A stretch of DNA of 64,000 nt, taken from Nostocales cyanobacterium HT-58-2 (GTDB taxonomy: Bacteria > Cyanobacteriota > Cyanobacteriia > Cyanobacteriales > Nostocaceae). The notes below the pieces were generated by a model that saw nothing but the letters and a program-made list of their open reading frames with translations, searched no databases and had not been told where the DNA came from. Position 1 is the stretch's first letter. Every line of letters starts with the position of its first letter. A program made the translations under genes and the position numbers. The DNA is taken from positions 5,645,501 to 5,709,500 of the forward strand of contig CP019636.1 of assembly GCA_002163975.1 (NCBI GenBank), in the 5' to 3' direction. Positions 28,118-36,563 of this stretch are shown here, one piece after another.

Positions 28118-29683
28118 CTAGCTGCCTGGTTGCTGGGGAACCTGAGCAGTATGTAAGGATTGAATTAATTGACCGAGGGCATACTCTAATTGAGCCCCTG
28201 GGTCAGTAGCAACCCATCCTTCAGGTGTGAGTTGACGCACCTCAAAGTGCAAGTGGGGACCTGTGGAGTTACCAGTGCTGCCAACTCGCCCGATAACAGT
28301 TCCCTGTTCGACCCATTGACCGGGCTGAACATAGAGCTGTGACATATGACCATAAAGAGTTTGTTGGGCGTTACTGTGGTTAAGGATAACAGTCAAGCCA
28401 TAGCCGCTCAACCAGTCAGCACTCTCTACCTTACCAGAGTAAGCTGCCAAAACAGGCGTTCCCATAGCTGCGCCTATATCTGTACCAGCGTGGAAACGGC
28501 GATCACCTGTGATGGGATGAACTCGCCAACCAAACAGAGAAGTAATTGAAGACGGGACCGAGAGTGGGTACATTAATCCCCTCCCATTATAGGCAAGTCT
28601 ACCACCATAGACACCACCATAGTTTATTTGCGGCAAGACTGCTGCCAGTGGAATGTCATAACTGACATTGCTGGGGCGAGGCGCCACATTCTCAGCGGTC
28701 ATTGGTGCGGGTAAAGCACCGCCTGCTGGTGCAATAGGCACAGCACTAACTGTGGTTGTTGGGTTGAAGTTGGGGATAAATCGATTCGGGTTATATGTAC
28801 TCTTACTGACACCAGCAGAAGCGATTTGAGAAGTGTGACGCCTCAAAGAACCAGTCACAACACGAGAAACAATCCCAGGAGTGGAACGCACTAAAGAGTT
28901 CCTCTCACCTGTGGCAATGCGTTTGACTGGTGGAACAGTTGCTACTGTGGTGGGTTTGCTTCTTCTAATCCAACTGGGCGCTTTCTTATAAGGTAATTCC
29001 GTATTAGACCGATCTGTAATCACCACAGAACTCGGTGCTTCATACTTACTGGTTCCACCTACCTGATACTGAGTTGGGTCAATGTAGGAATTGTTGTAAT
29101 CTTTGGGGGTAGAGTTATTAGCAGAACTTACAGGGGGCAGAGAGTTCTTTTGAGAAATCTCGTGTCTAGGTTTTTCTTCTGTTGTGATTTCCGAGGCGCT
29201 GCGCGTTGCTTGTGAGCTTTGTCTCAGCTTTTGCGCAAGAGGTACAGACACTTCGGCTTGGGGTTTTGGCTTTCTAATAGCGACCTCAGGCTGTGAATCT
29301 TCTGCTTGAGGTTTTGAATTTCTTATAACTACCGTAGGACTAGACGCTTTTGCTTTAGATAGCCGCTGTCTGAGTTTGACTCGGCGTTGAGAAAATTCCG
29401 GTTGCGATCGCGCCGCATCTGGTGCCGAAATGCTATTGTTTTGTTCAACAGCATCTTTTTTTAGAGTATTTACTACTGGTTGCGAGTTTTCAACAGTAGG
29501 AACGATGTTGTCTATTTGTGATTCGGTTTGGGCAAACACTAAACCACCGTTGGTCAACAGACTGATACTGCCAAGCCAACTGAGACTTTGTGCTGGGAGC
29601 GTAGACGCGAAGCGTCTTGTCGATAGGCATCGCTGCCACAATTGATGCAAACGGTTCTCGGCAGAGTGATTGCGTTGCGTCAT
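28118..29683 (-). CDS. M23 family (LytM-type) peptidoglycan endopeptidase
   Basis: 521 residues. An N-terminal signal segment (LSWLGSISLLTNGGLVFAQ) is followed by a ~300-residue low-complexity region rich in Ser, Pro, Gln and Arg, and a C-terminal LytM domain. Zinc and catalytic motifs are complete: HAGTDIG (HxxxD), YGHMSQLYVQPGQWVEQGTVIG and HLHFE. It should cut cross-bridges in the periplasm; in filamentous strains such enzymes shape septa. Confidence 0.88.
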   Translation of the reverse strand: MTQRNHSAENRLHQLWQRCLSTRRFASTLPAQSLSWLGSISLLTNGGLVFAQTESQIDNIVPTVENSQPVVNTLKKDAVEQNNSISAPDAARSQPEFSQRRVKLRQRLSKAKASSPTVVIRNSKPQAEDSQPEVAIRKPKPQAEVSVPLAQKLRQSSQATRSASEITTEEKPRHEISQKNSLPPVSSANNSTPKDYNNSYIDPTQYQVGGTSKYEAPSSVVITDRSNTELPYKKAPSWIRRSKPTTVATVPPVKRIATGERNSLVRSTPGIVSRVVTGSLRRHTSQIASAGVSKSTYNPNRFIPNFNPTTTVSAVPIAPAGGALPAPMTAENVAPRPSNVSYDIPLAAVLPQINYGGVYGGRLAYNGRGLMYPLSVPSSITSLFGWRVHPITGDRRFHAGTDIGAAMGTPVLAAYSGKVESADWLSGYGLTVILNHSNAQQTLYGHMSQLYVQPGQWVEQGTVIGRVGSTGNSTGPHLHFEVRQLTPEGWVATDPGAQLEYALGQLIQSLHTAQVPQQPGS

Positions 29684-29859
29684 TGTTTCTTTGGTGTTGT
29701 GTGTATGTTAGAGCTAAAAGAATTTAAGTCAGTAATTTGTCAGCCGATTGTTGATTTTCGATTGGGGGATTGTTAAGGGTTTGTTGTTCCTTAGCACTTA
29801 CTAAGCATTAGTTAATCCTCAATGTAATGAATCCTCAATGTCAAATCTCAAGATCTTGC

Positions 29860-30672
29860 TTAATCAGATGAATTACAGTAACCCAAACTGATTGTACCGG
29901 GCTGAAGGTGAATTTCTGGTGTTTTTACTGATTTAAGTTCCGATGTTTCCATACAAACCCGAAGCTCCCCAGTATTGGTCACGCCAACTATAGTGCCTAT
30001 GGCATCGTTGACGTAAACTCTATCGCCCATGTTCGTCAATAACCCTAGATAACGGGATACTAATATATTGACTCCTTCTTGAAATAAGCACTGTATACCG
30101 GATTCTATTCCAAGTAAAACAGTAGAAACGAGCATTTCTAAGCATGAGATGGGTCTTGTTGGCTGATTTGCTTGCCACATTTCCAGATTGATTCCAGTTT
30201 CTGGTACTGGATTTGCCCAATTCATACCTACACCAATCACTGCTTGGGTGATTTGTCCCTGTCGCACTTTGGTCTCTGTTAAAATGCCGCATAACTTGCG
30301 GCTGCTTAAGACCAAATCATTGGGCCATTTAATCTCGACAGGAATGCCACAGCTTTGCAATTGTTTAGCAATTCCCCAAGCAGTAGCCAGCGTGAGTTGG
30401 TAGCTATTAATAACACCTAACTTCGGGGCGATCGCCACCGAAAGATAGAGTCCCCCATTTTGGGACATCCACTGACGACCCCATTGTCCTCGTCCTGCGG
30501 TCTGCTCAGTAGCAATGACAACACAGCCTGAGTTAGCCCCTTGGGCTAGCAAATCCCAGAGGATTTGGTTGGTTGAAGAAACAGTTTCAAAAAGATGTAG
30601 CGAAAAGGGTAAATAAGGACTTTTGCGCCCAGCTTGGAGGGCAGTTTCCAATTTTTGCCGATCCAATATCAC
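29860..30672 (-). CDS. birA: Biotin-[acetyl-CoA-carboxylase] ligase
   Basis: 270 residues. Attaches biotin to the carrier protein of acetyl-CoA carboxylase via biotinyl-AMP. Catalytic motifs: TEQTAGRGQWGRQW (biotin/ATP loop) and KWPNDLVLSSRKLCGILTE. It lacks the N-terminal helix-turn-helix of E. coli BirA, so it is the non-regulatory class I type. The gene is divergent from pgeF. Confidence 0.9.
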   Translation of the reverse strand: MILDRQKLETALQAGRKSPYLPFSLHLFETVSSTNQILWDLLAQGANSGCVVIATEQTAGRGQWGRQWMSQNGGLYLSVAIAPKLGVINSYQLTLATAWGIAKQLQSCGIPVEIKWPNDLVLSSRKLCGILTETKVRQGQITQAVIGVGMNWANPVPETGINLEMWQANQPTRPISCLEMLVSTVLLGIESGIQCLFQEGVNILVSRYLGLLTNMGDRVYVNDAIGTIVGVTNTGELRVCMETSELKSVKTPEIHLQPGTISLGYCNSSD

Positions 30673-30749
30673 AACAGTTTACCTAAATTCACAAGTACAA
30701 GTTAGGATCAATTGACTGCTATTTATTTTGTTGTTAGGTTCAGTTAAAG

Positions 30750-31553
30750 ATGCACGCTTGGCACTGGCGCACTTGGGAAGGACTACCCTATCTGACCTGT
30801 GGTTTACTCGAACCCTGGCATCACGGCTTTTTTACTCAACAGTTTTGGCCTAGTCTCCCAATAGAACTCACGAAGGTGTTGCATCCAGAAGTACCAGCTT
30901 ATCGCTTAAAACAGGTACATGGCAATACCGTCCTCAGTCCAAAAGAAATTGAAGGTAAGTTAACAGAAGGTGGGGACGAGGTCGATAGCGAAGGTGATTT
31001 TGCTCTTGTCTCTGGAGATGGGTTAATATCCGACCAGCCTCTACAAGCAATATGGGTCGCGACGGCTGACTGTACACCCGTCCTCATTGCTGATGAGAAA
31101 ACAGGACAGGTAGCAGCAGTGCATGCTGGCTGGCGTGGAACTGCGCTCAAGATAGTACCGCAAGCCATCAACAGAATGCAAGCACAAGGTAGCAAGCTAC
31201 AAGATTTGCGAATCGCAATGGGACCAGCGATCGCTGGTGAGGTTTATCAAGTTTCAGAGCAAGTTGCTGCGGAAGTTGGGAGTACTGTTGTCTCACATAG
31301 GGACGAAAAAGCAATTTTGGAAGAATTGTACGAATTGCCTAACTCTCCCTTACTCCCAGATGAAAATCCAGAACGGGTGCGGCTGGATGTGCGGCGCGTG
31401 AATGCTTTACAGTTGGAACAATTGGGAATGAGTGCAGAACAGGTGGCGATCGCTCCTTATTGTACTTATCAAACTCCAGAGCATTTCTTTTCTTATCGGC
31501 GGGAAAAGCAGAAAAAAGTACAGTGGTCTGGTATTGTCAGCAATGACTGTTGA
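30750..31553 (+). CDS. pgeF: Peptidoglycan editing factor / multicopper polyphenol oxidase-like laccase-domain protein
   Basis: 267 residues. YfiH/PgeF family with zinc-binding residues visible: His in KQVHGN, Cys in TADCTPVLI, His in VHAGWRGTALK. Family members act on purine nucleosides and influence peptidoglycan precursor quality. Its last ~110 bp and ~25 bp beyond the stop are copied twice downstream (32410 and 34746), so this gene is the source of part of a duplicated accessory block. Confidence 0.88.
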   Translation: MHAWHWRTWEGLPYLTCGLLEPWHHGFFTQQFWPSLPIELTKVLHPEVPAYRLKQVHGNTVLSPKEIEGKLTEGGDEVDSEGDFALVSGDGLISDQPLQAIWVATADCTPVLIADEKTGQVAAVHAGWRGTALKIVPQAINRMQAQGSKLQDLRIAMGPAIAGEVYQVSEQVAAEVGSTVVSHRDEKAILEELYELPNSPLLPDENPERVRLDVRRVNALQLEQLGMSAEQVAIAPYCTYQTPEHFFSYRREKQKKVQWSGIVSNDC

Positions 31554-31609
31554 GTGGTTGGGATTAGGGAATTGTTATCACTGATACAAAAAAATGTTTG
31601 CGACAGATT

Positions 31610-31680
31610 ACCCCACCCGCCCTATCGGGCACCCTCCCCTTGATAAGGGGAGGGTTGGGGAGGGGTTCAACCGATGTGTT
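31610..31680. repeat. GC-rich intergenic hairpin repeat
   Basis: CCCTCCCCTTGATAAGGGGAGGG forms a strong hairpin inside a CCCACCCGCCC...GGGGAGGGGT context; similar DNA lies at about 325-385. May end pgeF transcription, but it has no clean T-run. Confidence 0.5.
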
Positions 31681-31826
31681 GCATTCTTTTTTCAAATTGG
31701 TATGAGACGTCTATCTTTTATGTAACAGGTATCTGTGGGGCGATTATACTTACCAAGGTGCTGGTTTCCGTTCTGGAGGTGCTTGTATAGTGAGATCAGT
31801 GGTATCTAAGTCCAATATCGTTGAGC

Positions 31827-32027
31827 ATGAATAGTTTACAAGAAATAGAACGTGCTGTCAGCCAGCTTTCACCTGAAGAACTAGCTGCATTTCGCGCTTG
31901 GTTTGCGGAGTTTGATGCAGCAGTTTGGGATAAACAATTTGAAGCTGATGTTGCTGCGGGTCGGCTTAATACATTGGCTCAAAAGGCATTGCAAGATTTG
32001 AGAGAAGGGCGTTGCACTGATTTGTGA
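31827..32027 (+). CDS. Type II antitoxin-like protein
   Basis: 66 residues from the ATG at 31827 (MNSLQEIERAVSQLSPEELAAFRAWFAEFD...). The EIERAVSQLSPEEL start is typical of small antitoxins paired with RelE/ParE-type toxins. The stop overlaps the next gene by four bases (GTGA), the common translational coupling of toxin-antitoxin pairs. Confidence 0.75.
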   Translation: MNSLQEIERAVSQLSPEELAAFRAWFAEFDAAVWDKQFEADVAAGRLNTLAQKALQDLREGRCTDL

Positions 32028-32284
32028 GACACCGAGCAACCCCAGATTTTTGGTACTACTATCGGCAGTTGCCCAACGAGATTCAGGAATTAGCAGACCG
32101 ATGCTATGAGTTATTAAAACAAGATCCTCGGTATCCATCGCTGCATTTTAAGAAGGCGGGACAATTTTGGTCAGTGCGAGTAGGTTTGCATTATCGCGCC
32201 CTTGCAGTAGAGGAGAACAACGATCTCGCATGGTTTTGGATTGGGTCGCATACGGAGTGTGACAAATTGTTGGGGCGTGGTTAG
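32024..32284 (+). CDS. RelE/ParE/HigB-like toxin
   Basis: 86 residues, GTG start overlapping the antitoxin stop. Pattern LPNEIQELADRCYELLKQDPRYPSLHFKKAG...WSVRVGLHYRALAVE...WFWIGSHTECDKLL matches the cyanobacterial RelE-superfamily toxins. The paired toxin at 54403 ends with the same WFWIGSHxExD motif. Probably an mRNA interferase; activity unproven. Confidence 0.8.
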   Translation: MRHRATPDFWYYYRQLPNEIQELADRCYELLKQDPRYPSLHFKKAGQFWSVRVGLHYRALAVEENNDLAWFWIGSHTECDKLLGRG

Positions 32285-32302
32285 TGGGACTTAGACAAAA
32301 AA

Positions 32303-32383
32303 CAAGGTGCAGAGTACAAAACTCTCATCAACTCAGTTTTACGCCGTTACATAGAGAACAGTGGCGATCACTGCGCGAGTTAA
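32303..32383 (+). pseudogene. Remnant of a BrnA/CopG-like antitoxin C-terminus
   Basis: Twenty-six codons read QGAEYKTLINSVLRRYIE..., matching the C-terminal helix of CopG/BrnA-type antitoxins. There is no start or N-terminal part, so it is a fragment. Confidence 0.5.
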
Positions 32384-32409
32384 CAAATCGTTGGAGTTGA
32401 GCTTAGGGA

Positions 32410-32543
32410 GCGATCGCTCCTTATTGTACTTATCAAACTCCAGAGCATTTCTTTTCTTATCGGCGGGAAAAGCAGAAAAAAGTGCAGTGGTCTGGTATTG
32501 TCAGCAATGACTGTTAAGTGGTTGGGATTAGGGAATTGTTATC
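32410..32543 (+). repeat. Copied pgeF 3' tail, copy 2
   Basis: Nearly identical to 31446-31580 (end of pgeF and its downstream flank). It begins at a GCGATCGC octamer and ends at GAATTGTTATCA, then joins the 21-bp minisatellite. Confidence 0.9.
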
Positions 32544-32556
32544 AGTCAGGCGGCGT

Positions 32557-32682
32557 GCATTTTTAATGTGACGGGATGCATCTTTAATGCAACAGCGTGC
32601 ATCTTTAATGTAACGAGGTGCATCTTTAATGTAACGGCGCGCGTCTTGAATGCAACGACGTGCATCTTTAATGTAATGGCAC
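32557..32682 (+). repeat. 21-bp minisatellite, array 1 (6 units)
   Basis: Six 21-bp units start at 32557, 578, 599, 620, 641 and 662, consensus GCATCTTTAATGTAACGGCGT. An open frame through it gives a CIFNVTA heptad but has no supporting start, so it is treated as non-coding. Confidence 0.9.
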
Positions 32683-32792
32683 AATCTGTTATCTCTGGGG
32701 CAAGCAATTTTGAATCAAAGCTAGGTACCTCAGTTCACAGAGCGATATTGCTTAGGGCTATAATTTGAGGCAAGCGAATCCCAATTGGAAGA

Positions 32793-32903
32793 ATAACTAC
32801 AGTAGCTATTTTGCCAATCTCTAATGCAAACGGAGAAAAGTCTTATCGCGCCATTGCAGGTGACAAGCAATCGGTTGGCAAAACTGCGGGGTACTTCACT
32901 TGA
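32793..32903 (+). pseudogene. Truncated small conserved gene, copy 1
   Basis: Reads TTVAILPISNANGEKSYRAIAGDKQSVGKTAG then ends abruptly at 32901. The start codon has become ATA. A slightly longer copy with an intact ATG is at 35129. Family: small cyanobacterial protein of unknown role, usually longer at the C-terminus. Confidence 0.65.
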
Positions 32904-32950
32904 CATCCAACTGCTTACAGTAGCTCAATTAAGAAATTCATTTCTCGCTT

Positions 32951-33184
32951 ATGGAAACCATGCAAGAGATTATGATCGAAGTTAGCCCAGAGATTGCAGA
33001 GGCTTACCAATCCGCATCTCCTCAAGAGCGCAAGAAGATTCAAGCCATAGTCAGTATCTTGCTCCAAAAACAAGTAGATCAAGATGTAGCTTTTCTTCGA
33101 GAACTAATGGATGAAATCAGCGACAGAGCAAGAGCCAGAGGCTTAACGCCGGAAATTCTGGAGTCTATTCTCAATGAGCCTTGA
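32951..33184 (+). CDS. Probable antitoxin of a PIN-type module
   Basis: 77 residues (METMQEIMIEVSPEIAEAYQSASPQERKKIQAIVSILL...). Resembles the small acidic antitoxins that precede PIN-domain toxins. Its 3' end overlaps by 11 bp the start of a truncated PIN gene, so its partner is no longer functional. Confidence 0.7.
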   Translation: METMQEIMIEVSPEIAEAYQSASPQERKKIQAIVSILLQKQVDQDVAFLRELMDEISDRARARGLTPEILESILNEP

Positions 33185-33323
33185 ACGGTTATTTGTTCTT
33201 GATACCAATATTATTGTCAGTGCAGTTCTCATCAAGAAAAGTAGAGCACGGCAAGCTTTGGATAAAGCTCAGGCAACTAGTGTGGTGGAACAATCAAATA
33301 AACAGTTGATAATTATTGAGTAG
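33174..33323 (+). pseudogene. Truncated PIN-domain toxin
   Basis: Forty-nine residues: MSLERLFVLDTNIIVSAVLIKKSRARQALDKAQ, then unrelated residues and a stop. The first PIN acidic residue (LDTN) is present but the rest of the domain (about 100 residues) is missing, so the toxin cannot be active. The join at about 33280 marks a deletion or insertion. Confidence 0.75.
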
Positions 33324-33351
33324 TTTTCTCTGGCAAACATATTGGCTTTCC

Positions 33352-33915
33352 ATGCTAAAAGTCATCATCGATTTTCTGTCTAGTCAAGGAGACACAATTC
33401 TAGAAGCTCCAGTTCCATTTATTGTTATTTTTGTTATTGGCTTTGCATTTGGTTGGTTTGTTAACTCTTCGAGTCAGAAAAACAGAATTGAGACTAATGA
33501 GGAAAGGCTAAAACTGAAAGAGGAGCAAATCAAAGAAAAAGACACTAAGATTCAGGTTCTAGAGCAAAGGTTAGCTTCTCAAGGAGAACTCAAACAAAAG
33601 TCTAATAGTGTGTCCTTGAGTGAAGACGAGATTAGAGCATTAAAAGCAATCAGTAGATTTGAAGACGAAAATCCTTTTCAGCCACCTAAGCCTCTCCCTG
33701 AATATTCAGTTGATCATCTAGCAACAGATTTGAAAATTGATGGGGGTGAAGCTAATGAAATTCTCAAAAAGCTCAGAAGGCTTGGGCTTTTTGAGTCTAT
33801 TTGGGAGAACTTGCCAACATTTCCAAACCTTAATCGACCTGTTAATGAAACTAGGTCAGGTAGGTTAAGTAAAACTGGACGAGATTTTCTAAGAAATTAT
33901 AGAAATGGAGATTAG
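33352..33915 (+). CDS. Uncharacterised protein: one TM helix, coiled coil, winged-helix-like C-terminus
   Basis: 187 residues from ATG 33352. A hydrophobic helix (VPFIVIFVIGFAFGWFVN, about residues 24-41), then a charged coiled coil (EERLKLKEEQIKEKDTKIQVLEQRL), then a C-terminal region with helix-turn-helix character (SEDEIRALKAISRF..., VDHLATDLKIDGGEANEILKKLRRLGL). Not recognised. The cargo lies between directly repeated blocks and next to toxin-antitoxin genes, so a stress or defence sensor is possible, but this is a guess. Confidence 0.7.
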   Translation: MLKVIIDFLSSQGDTILEAPVPFIVIFVIGFAFGWFVNSSSQKNRIETNEERLKLKEEQIKEKDTKIQVLEQRLASQGELKQKSNSVSLSEDEIRALKAISRFEDENPFQPPKPLPEYSVDHLATDLKIDGGEANEILKKLRRLGLFESIWENLPTFPNLNRPVNETRSGRLSKTGRDFLRNYRNGD

Positions 33916-34137
33916 CGGAGCTTTAGTACAACCCGATTGATCAGGAGACTTTTGTAAAGCAAATTCTGAAACGGTTTCAGCAAGCGCGTCAGCCACAACA
34001 ATGAAAATCGCTATGTCATCAACCGCTGTTTTTGGATAGGGACGGCATTTAAAGGCTACCTGTGGGAAGTTGAGTTGAGTTGCGCTGATCAAAAGTGATA
34101 GGTAACATAAAGGTATAACCAAAGTTATACCAACACG

Positions 34138-34374
34138 ATGAAAACAGCTATTTCAATTCCTGATCCTTTATTTGAAGCAGCTGAACAATTTGCAAAACGA
34201 ATGGGGCTATCCCGTAGTGAGCTCTATGCTGTAGCACTTCAAGAGTATTTGCAAGCTCATCAACGCGATCAAATTACAGAGCAGTTGGATGCTGTCTATG
34301 CTGACGAAGACAGCAGTCTCGATCCACTCTTCATGCAACTACAAGCCCACGCGTTGTCCAAGGAAACCTGGTAA
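34138..34374 (+). CDS. MazE-like ribbon-helix-helix antitoxin
   Basis: 78 residues. N-terminal RHH: MKTAISIPDPLFEAAEQFAKRMGLSRSELYAVALQEYL, then an acidic toxin-binding tail. The stop codon overlaps the next start by one base (TAATG). Antitoxin of the MazF-like toxin, presumably autoregulating the pair. Confidence 0.87.
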   Translation: MKTAISIPDPLFEAAEQFAKRMGLSRSELYAVALQEYLQAHQRDQITEQLDAVYADEDSSLDPLFMQLQAHALSKETW

Positions 34375-34712
34375 TGCAGCGAGGTGAAATTTGGTGGGCA
34401 AATCTCCCAACACCAGTTGCATCTGAACCAGGATACCGTAGACCTGTTCTTGTCATTCAATCTGATGACTTTAACCGGAGCCGAATTCGGACTGTAATTG
34501 TTGCTGTATTAACTACCAATCTTCGGCTAGCTGACGCCCCAGGTAATGTTTTAATAACAACAGATGAAACAGGTTTATCACAGGATTCTGTTGTGAATGT
34601 TTCACAGGTTATCACTCTGGACAAGTCATTCTTGACAGAACGGGTGAGCCAAATTAGCGATCGCGTAATGTTGCTTGTTGAAGATGGTCTTCGTTTGGTT
34701 CTTGCGCTATGA
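34374..34712 (+). CDS. MazF/PemK-family toxin (mRNA interferase)
   Basis: 112 residues. PemK/MazF signature: MQRGEIWWANLPTP, EPGYRRPVLVIQSDDFNRS, VIVAVLTTNLRLADAPGNVLI, DSVVNVSQVITLDKSFL. The Arg and Thr/Ser of the catalytic groove are present. A complete pair with the upstream antitoxin. Confidence 0.9.
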   Translation: MQRGEIWWANLPTPVASEPGYRRPVLVIQSDDFNRSRIRTVIVAVLTTNLRLADAPGNVLITTDETGLSQDSVVNVSQVITLDKSFLTERVSQISDRVMLLVEDGLRLVLAL

Positions 34713-34745
34713 AGTTTATTTTCCAGTAGCACGCTAACAAAGGGA

Positions 34746-34882
34746 GCGATCGCTCCTTATTGTACTTGTCAAACTCCAGAGCATTTCTTTTCTTACCGGC
34801 GGGAAAAGCAGAAAAATTTGCAGTGGTCTGGTATTGTCAGCAATGACTTTTGAATGGTTGGAACTAAGGAATTGTTATCAGT
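34746..34882 (+). repeat. Copied pgeF 3' tail, copy 3
   Basis: Third copy of the pgeF end, with more substitutions than copy 2 (for example CTTGTCAAACTCC, TTACCGGC, AAATTTGCAG). Starts at the same GCGATCGC octamer. Confidence 0.9.
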
Positions 34883-34892
34883 CAGATGATGT

Positions 34893-35018
34893 GCATCTTT
34901 AATGTAACGGGATGCATCTTTAATGCAATCGCGTGCATCTTTAATGTAACGGCTCGCATCTTTAATGTAACGAGGTGTATCTTCAATGCAACGGCATGCA
35001 TCTTTAATGTAACGGCAC
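34893..35018 (+). repeat. 21-bp minisatellite, array 2 (6 units)
   Basis: Six 21-bp units at 34893, 914, 935, 956, 977 and 998, same consensus as 32557-32682. Followed by the same ~208-bp flank (35019-35226) as array 1, including the truncated small gene. Confidence 0.9.
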
Positions 35019-35128
35019 GATCTGTTATCTCTGGGGCAAGCAATTTTGAATCAAAGCTAGGTACATCAGTTCACAGAGCTATATTGCTTCGGGCTATAAT
35101 TTGAGGCAAGCGAATCCCAGTTGGAAGA

Positions 35129-35272
35129 ATGACTACAGTAGCTATTTTGCCAATCTCTGATGCAAACGGAGAAAAGTCTTATCGCGCTATTGCAGGTGAC
35201 AAGCAGTCGATTGGCAAAACTGCCGGGCAACCTCTGGATGCCTTGACGGCTCAGTTAGGTGAAAGGGATTAA
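35129..35272 (+). pseudogene. Truncated small conserved gene, copy 2
   Basis: 47 residues: MTTVAILPISDANGEKSYRAI, GDKQSIGKTAGQPLDALTAQLGERD, then stop. It keeps an ATG and reads further than copy 1 but lacks the usual C-terminal half of this cyanobacterial family. Probably not functional. Confidence 0.55.
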
Positions 35273-35410
35273 GGCTGGAGTTGCGGCAATTTTATCTGTT
35301 TTCAGGATTGGTTAACTAATCGCCGTAAGTCCCGCGCTATAATCTTTGATTTAGCGTCGGGATATAAGGCGGGAGATGACGAAACACCCCTAAACGGCAA
35401 TAACCGTAGG

Positions 35411-35578
35411 TTATTCAGTGCGAGGGGTGGTTGAGGAATCTCCAATCTCTGCGGACGGTAATCGGTCGATGTAGTCTTCAATGATTTGAGTAATCGTTTT
35501 TTCTTTATTTGCGGCATACGCTCGTATTTTATTCAGCCTGCGTTCACTAATTCTGATATGCAATCCCTTAGATTTCAT
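35411..35578 (-). CDS. Small ribbon-helix-helix protein, IS200/IS605-associated type
   Basis: 55 residues, in a frame different from the longer open frame on the same strand: MKSKGLHIRISERRLNKIR, AYAANKEKTITQIIEDYIDRLPS. A good RHH DNA-binding domain, common in cyanobacteria next to IS200/IS605 sequences. No transposase remains beside it. It may be an antitoxin or a repressor of IS functions. Confidence 0.7.
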   Translation of the reverse strand: MKSKGLHIRISERRLNKIRAYAANKEKTITQIIEDYIDRLPSAEIGDSSTTPRTE

Positions 35579-35974
35579 AATACATATGTCTACACAACGT
35601 CTAAACGTATGGTATCATGATTATATCAGCTAACCACTGACCAGATTGACACAAACGTACTAGCTTGACTAGGTGAACAGTGCCAACTCTGGGGACGGTT
35701 CTGAACCATGACAATTGATATGGGGTTGCAACCAGAAATATAGATTTTATCTGTTAGGTTGGTTGCGTAAAATCAATTACCTTTGGTTGTACAAAGCTTA
35801 CGCTTCATGTACAAAGACTCCGTGGGGCGTCAGGAGTCTCTAAACTGCCTGTGGAGGTATCGGAACGTGGATATTGCTGTATGGAGTAATCCTTGGGGTA
35901 TCTGGAGTAACGACCAATGAAGCAGGAAATTTCTTCGGGGCGACTTGGAGAAGCCCGCACTGTACCGCTTGCGG
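35579..35974. other. Intergenic, possible IS200/IS605 debris
   Basis: No intact gene. Around 35820-35970 the phrasing (TGGTTGTACAAAG..., GACTCCGTGGGGCGTCAGGAG, then GGCGACTTGGAGAAGCCCGCACTGTACC) resembles the 3' part of IS200/IS605 elements in cyanobacteria, and a ribbon-helix-helix gene of the IS-associated type is adjacent. Weak. Confidence 0.35.
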
Positions 35975-36484
35975 TCAGGGTCGAGAGAACGTCACAATAG
36001 CTTTTGGTTGATTAGCATTAAATAGAGAAGCAGACAATAGAATAACTGGCTTGTTTGTTTGGTTTTCTGCATAATGAACCATTGCGGCAGGTTCAACTAA
36101 AGAATCTCCCACTGTAAGCTGTATAGTTTTCCCTTTTTGAAGAATGAATTGTGTGCCATTAGCTTTCGTTACTTTAGCCTCTCCTTGCACAACAGTATAA
36201 GTTAAAGTTCCTGCCTCTACTCGTTCAATCTGCATTCCTGGATGAGTATGAGTAGGCAGTTTTGTTATTGGTGCGATGGTGTAGCGTACAAGCTCAAGAA
36301 TCTGCTTTTGATCTTGAGTCGGATAACCACTCGCTAAAACTTCACGTTTAACAGATTGAGTGTAAGTATTGGGTGAGGAGCTTTCTTGGCTGTTAACAAC
36401 TACACTGCCAAAAGCCAGGATGGCTAAGGAGATAATCACAGACGCTTTTCTCATCTTAAAAGTTTTTTGTTGCGATAATTGCAT
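35975..36484 (-). CDS. Exported cupin-domain protein
   Basis: 169 residues from the ATG at 36484; another ATG at 36454 starts just before the signal (MRKASVIISLAILAFGSVVVNS). Cupin motifs: LPTHTHPGMQIERVEAGTLTY and VGDSLVEPAAMVHYAENQT. Its metal-binding His residues (HTH) and the second-motif His are present. It follows devC on the same strand in the place where devA would be expected. Function unknown. Confidence 0.78.
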   Translation of the reverse strand: MQLSQQKTFKMRKASVIISLAILAFGSVVVNSQESSSPNTYTQSVKREVLASGYPTQDQKQILELVRYTIAPITKLPTHTHPGMQIERVEAGTLTYTVVQGEAKVTKANGTQFILQKGKTIQLTVGDSLVEPAAMVHYAENQTNKPVILLSASLFNANQPKAIVTFSRP

Positions 36485-36563
36485 AAGTATTATCTTCTTT
36501 AACAGCCCTGACAAAAAAATATCTGGCGCATCAGGAACATTACGCGCGAGAAACTGACTCGTG

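Noticed and set aside
32377..32410. Possible sixth attC-like site (GTTAACAAATCGTTGGAGTTGAGC)
   Set aside because: The left half resembles R''-L'', but the only possible right half lies in the copied pgeF tail, so the pairing is accidental.
32557..32682. Possible CRISPR array
   Set aside because: Units are contiguous 21-bp tandem repeats without unique spacers, and there are no cas genes in the window.
32568..32768. Open frame with CIFNVTA heptads (and its twin at 34886)
   Set aside because: The heptad is only the translation of the 21-bp minisatellite; no ribosome site, and the shared flank is non-coding in both copies.
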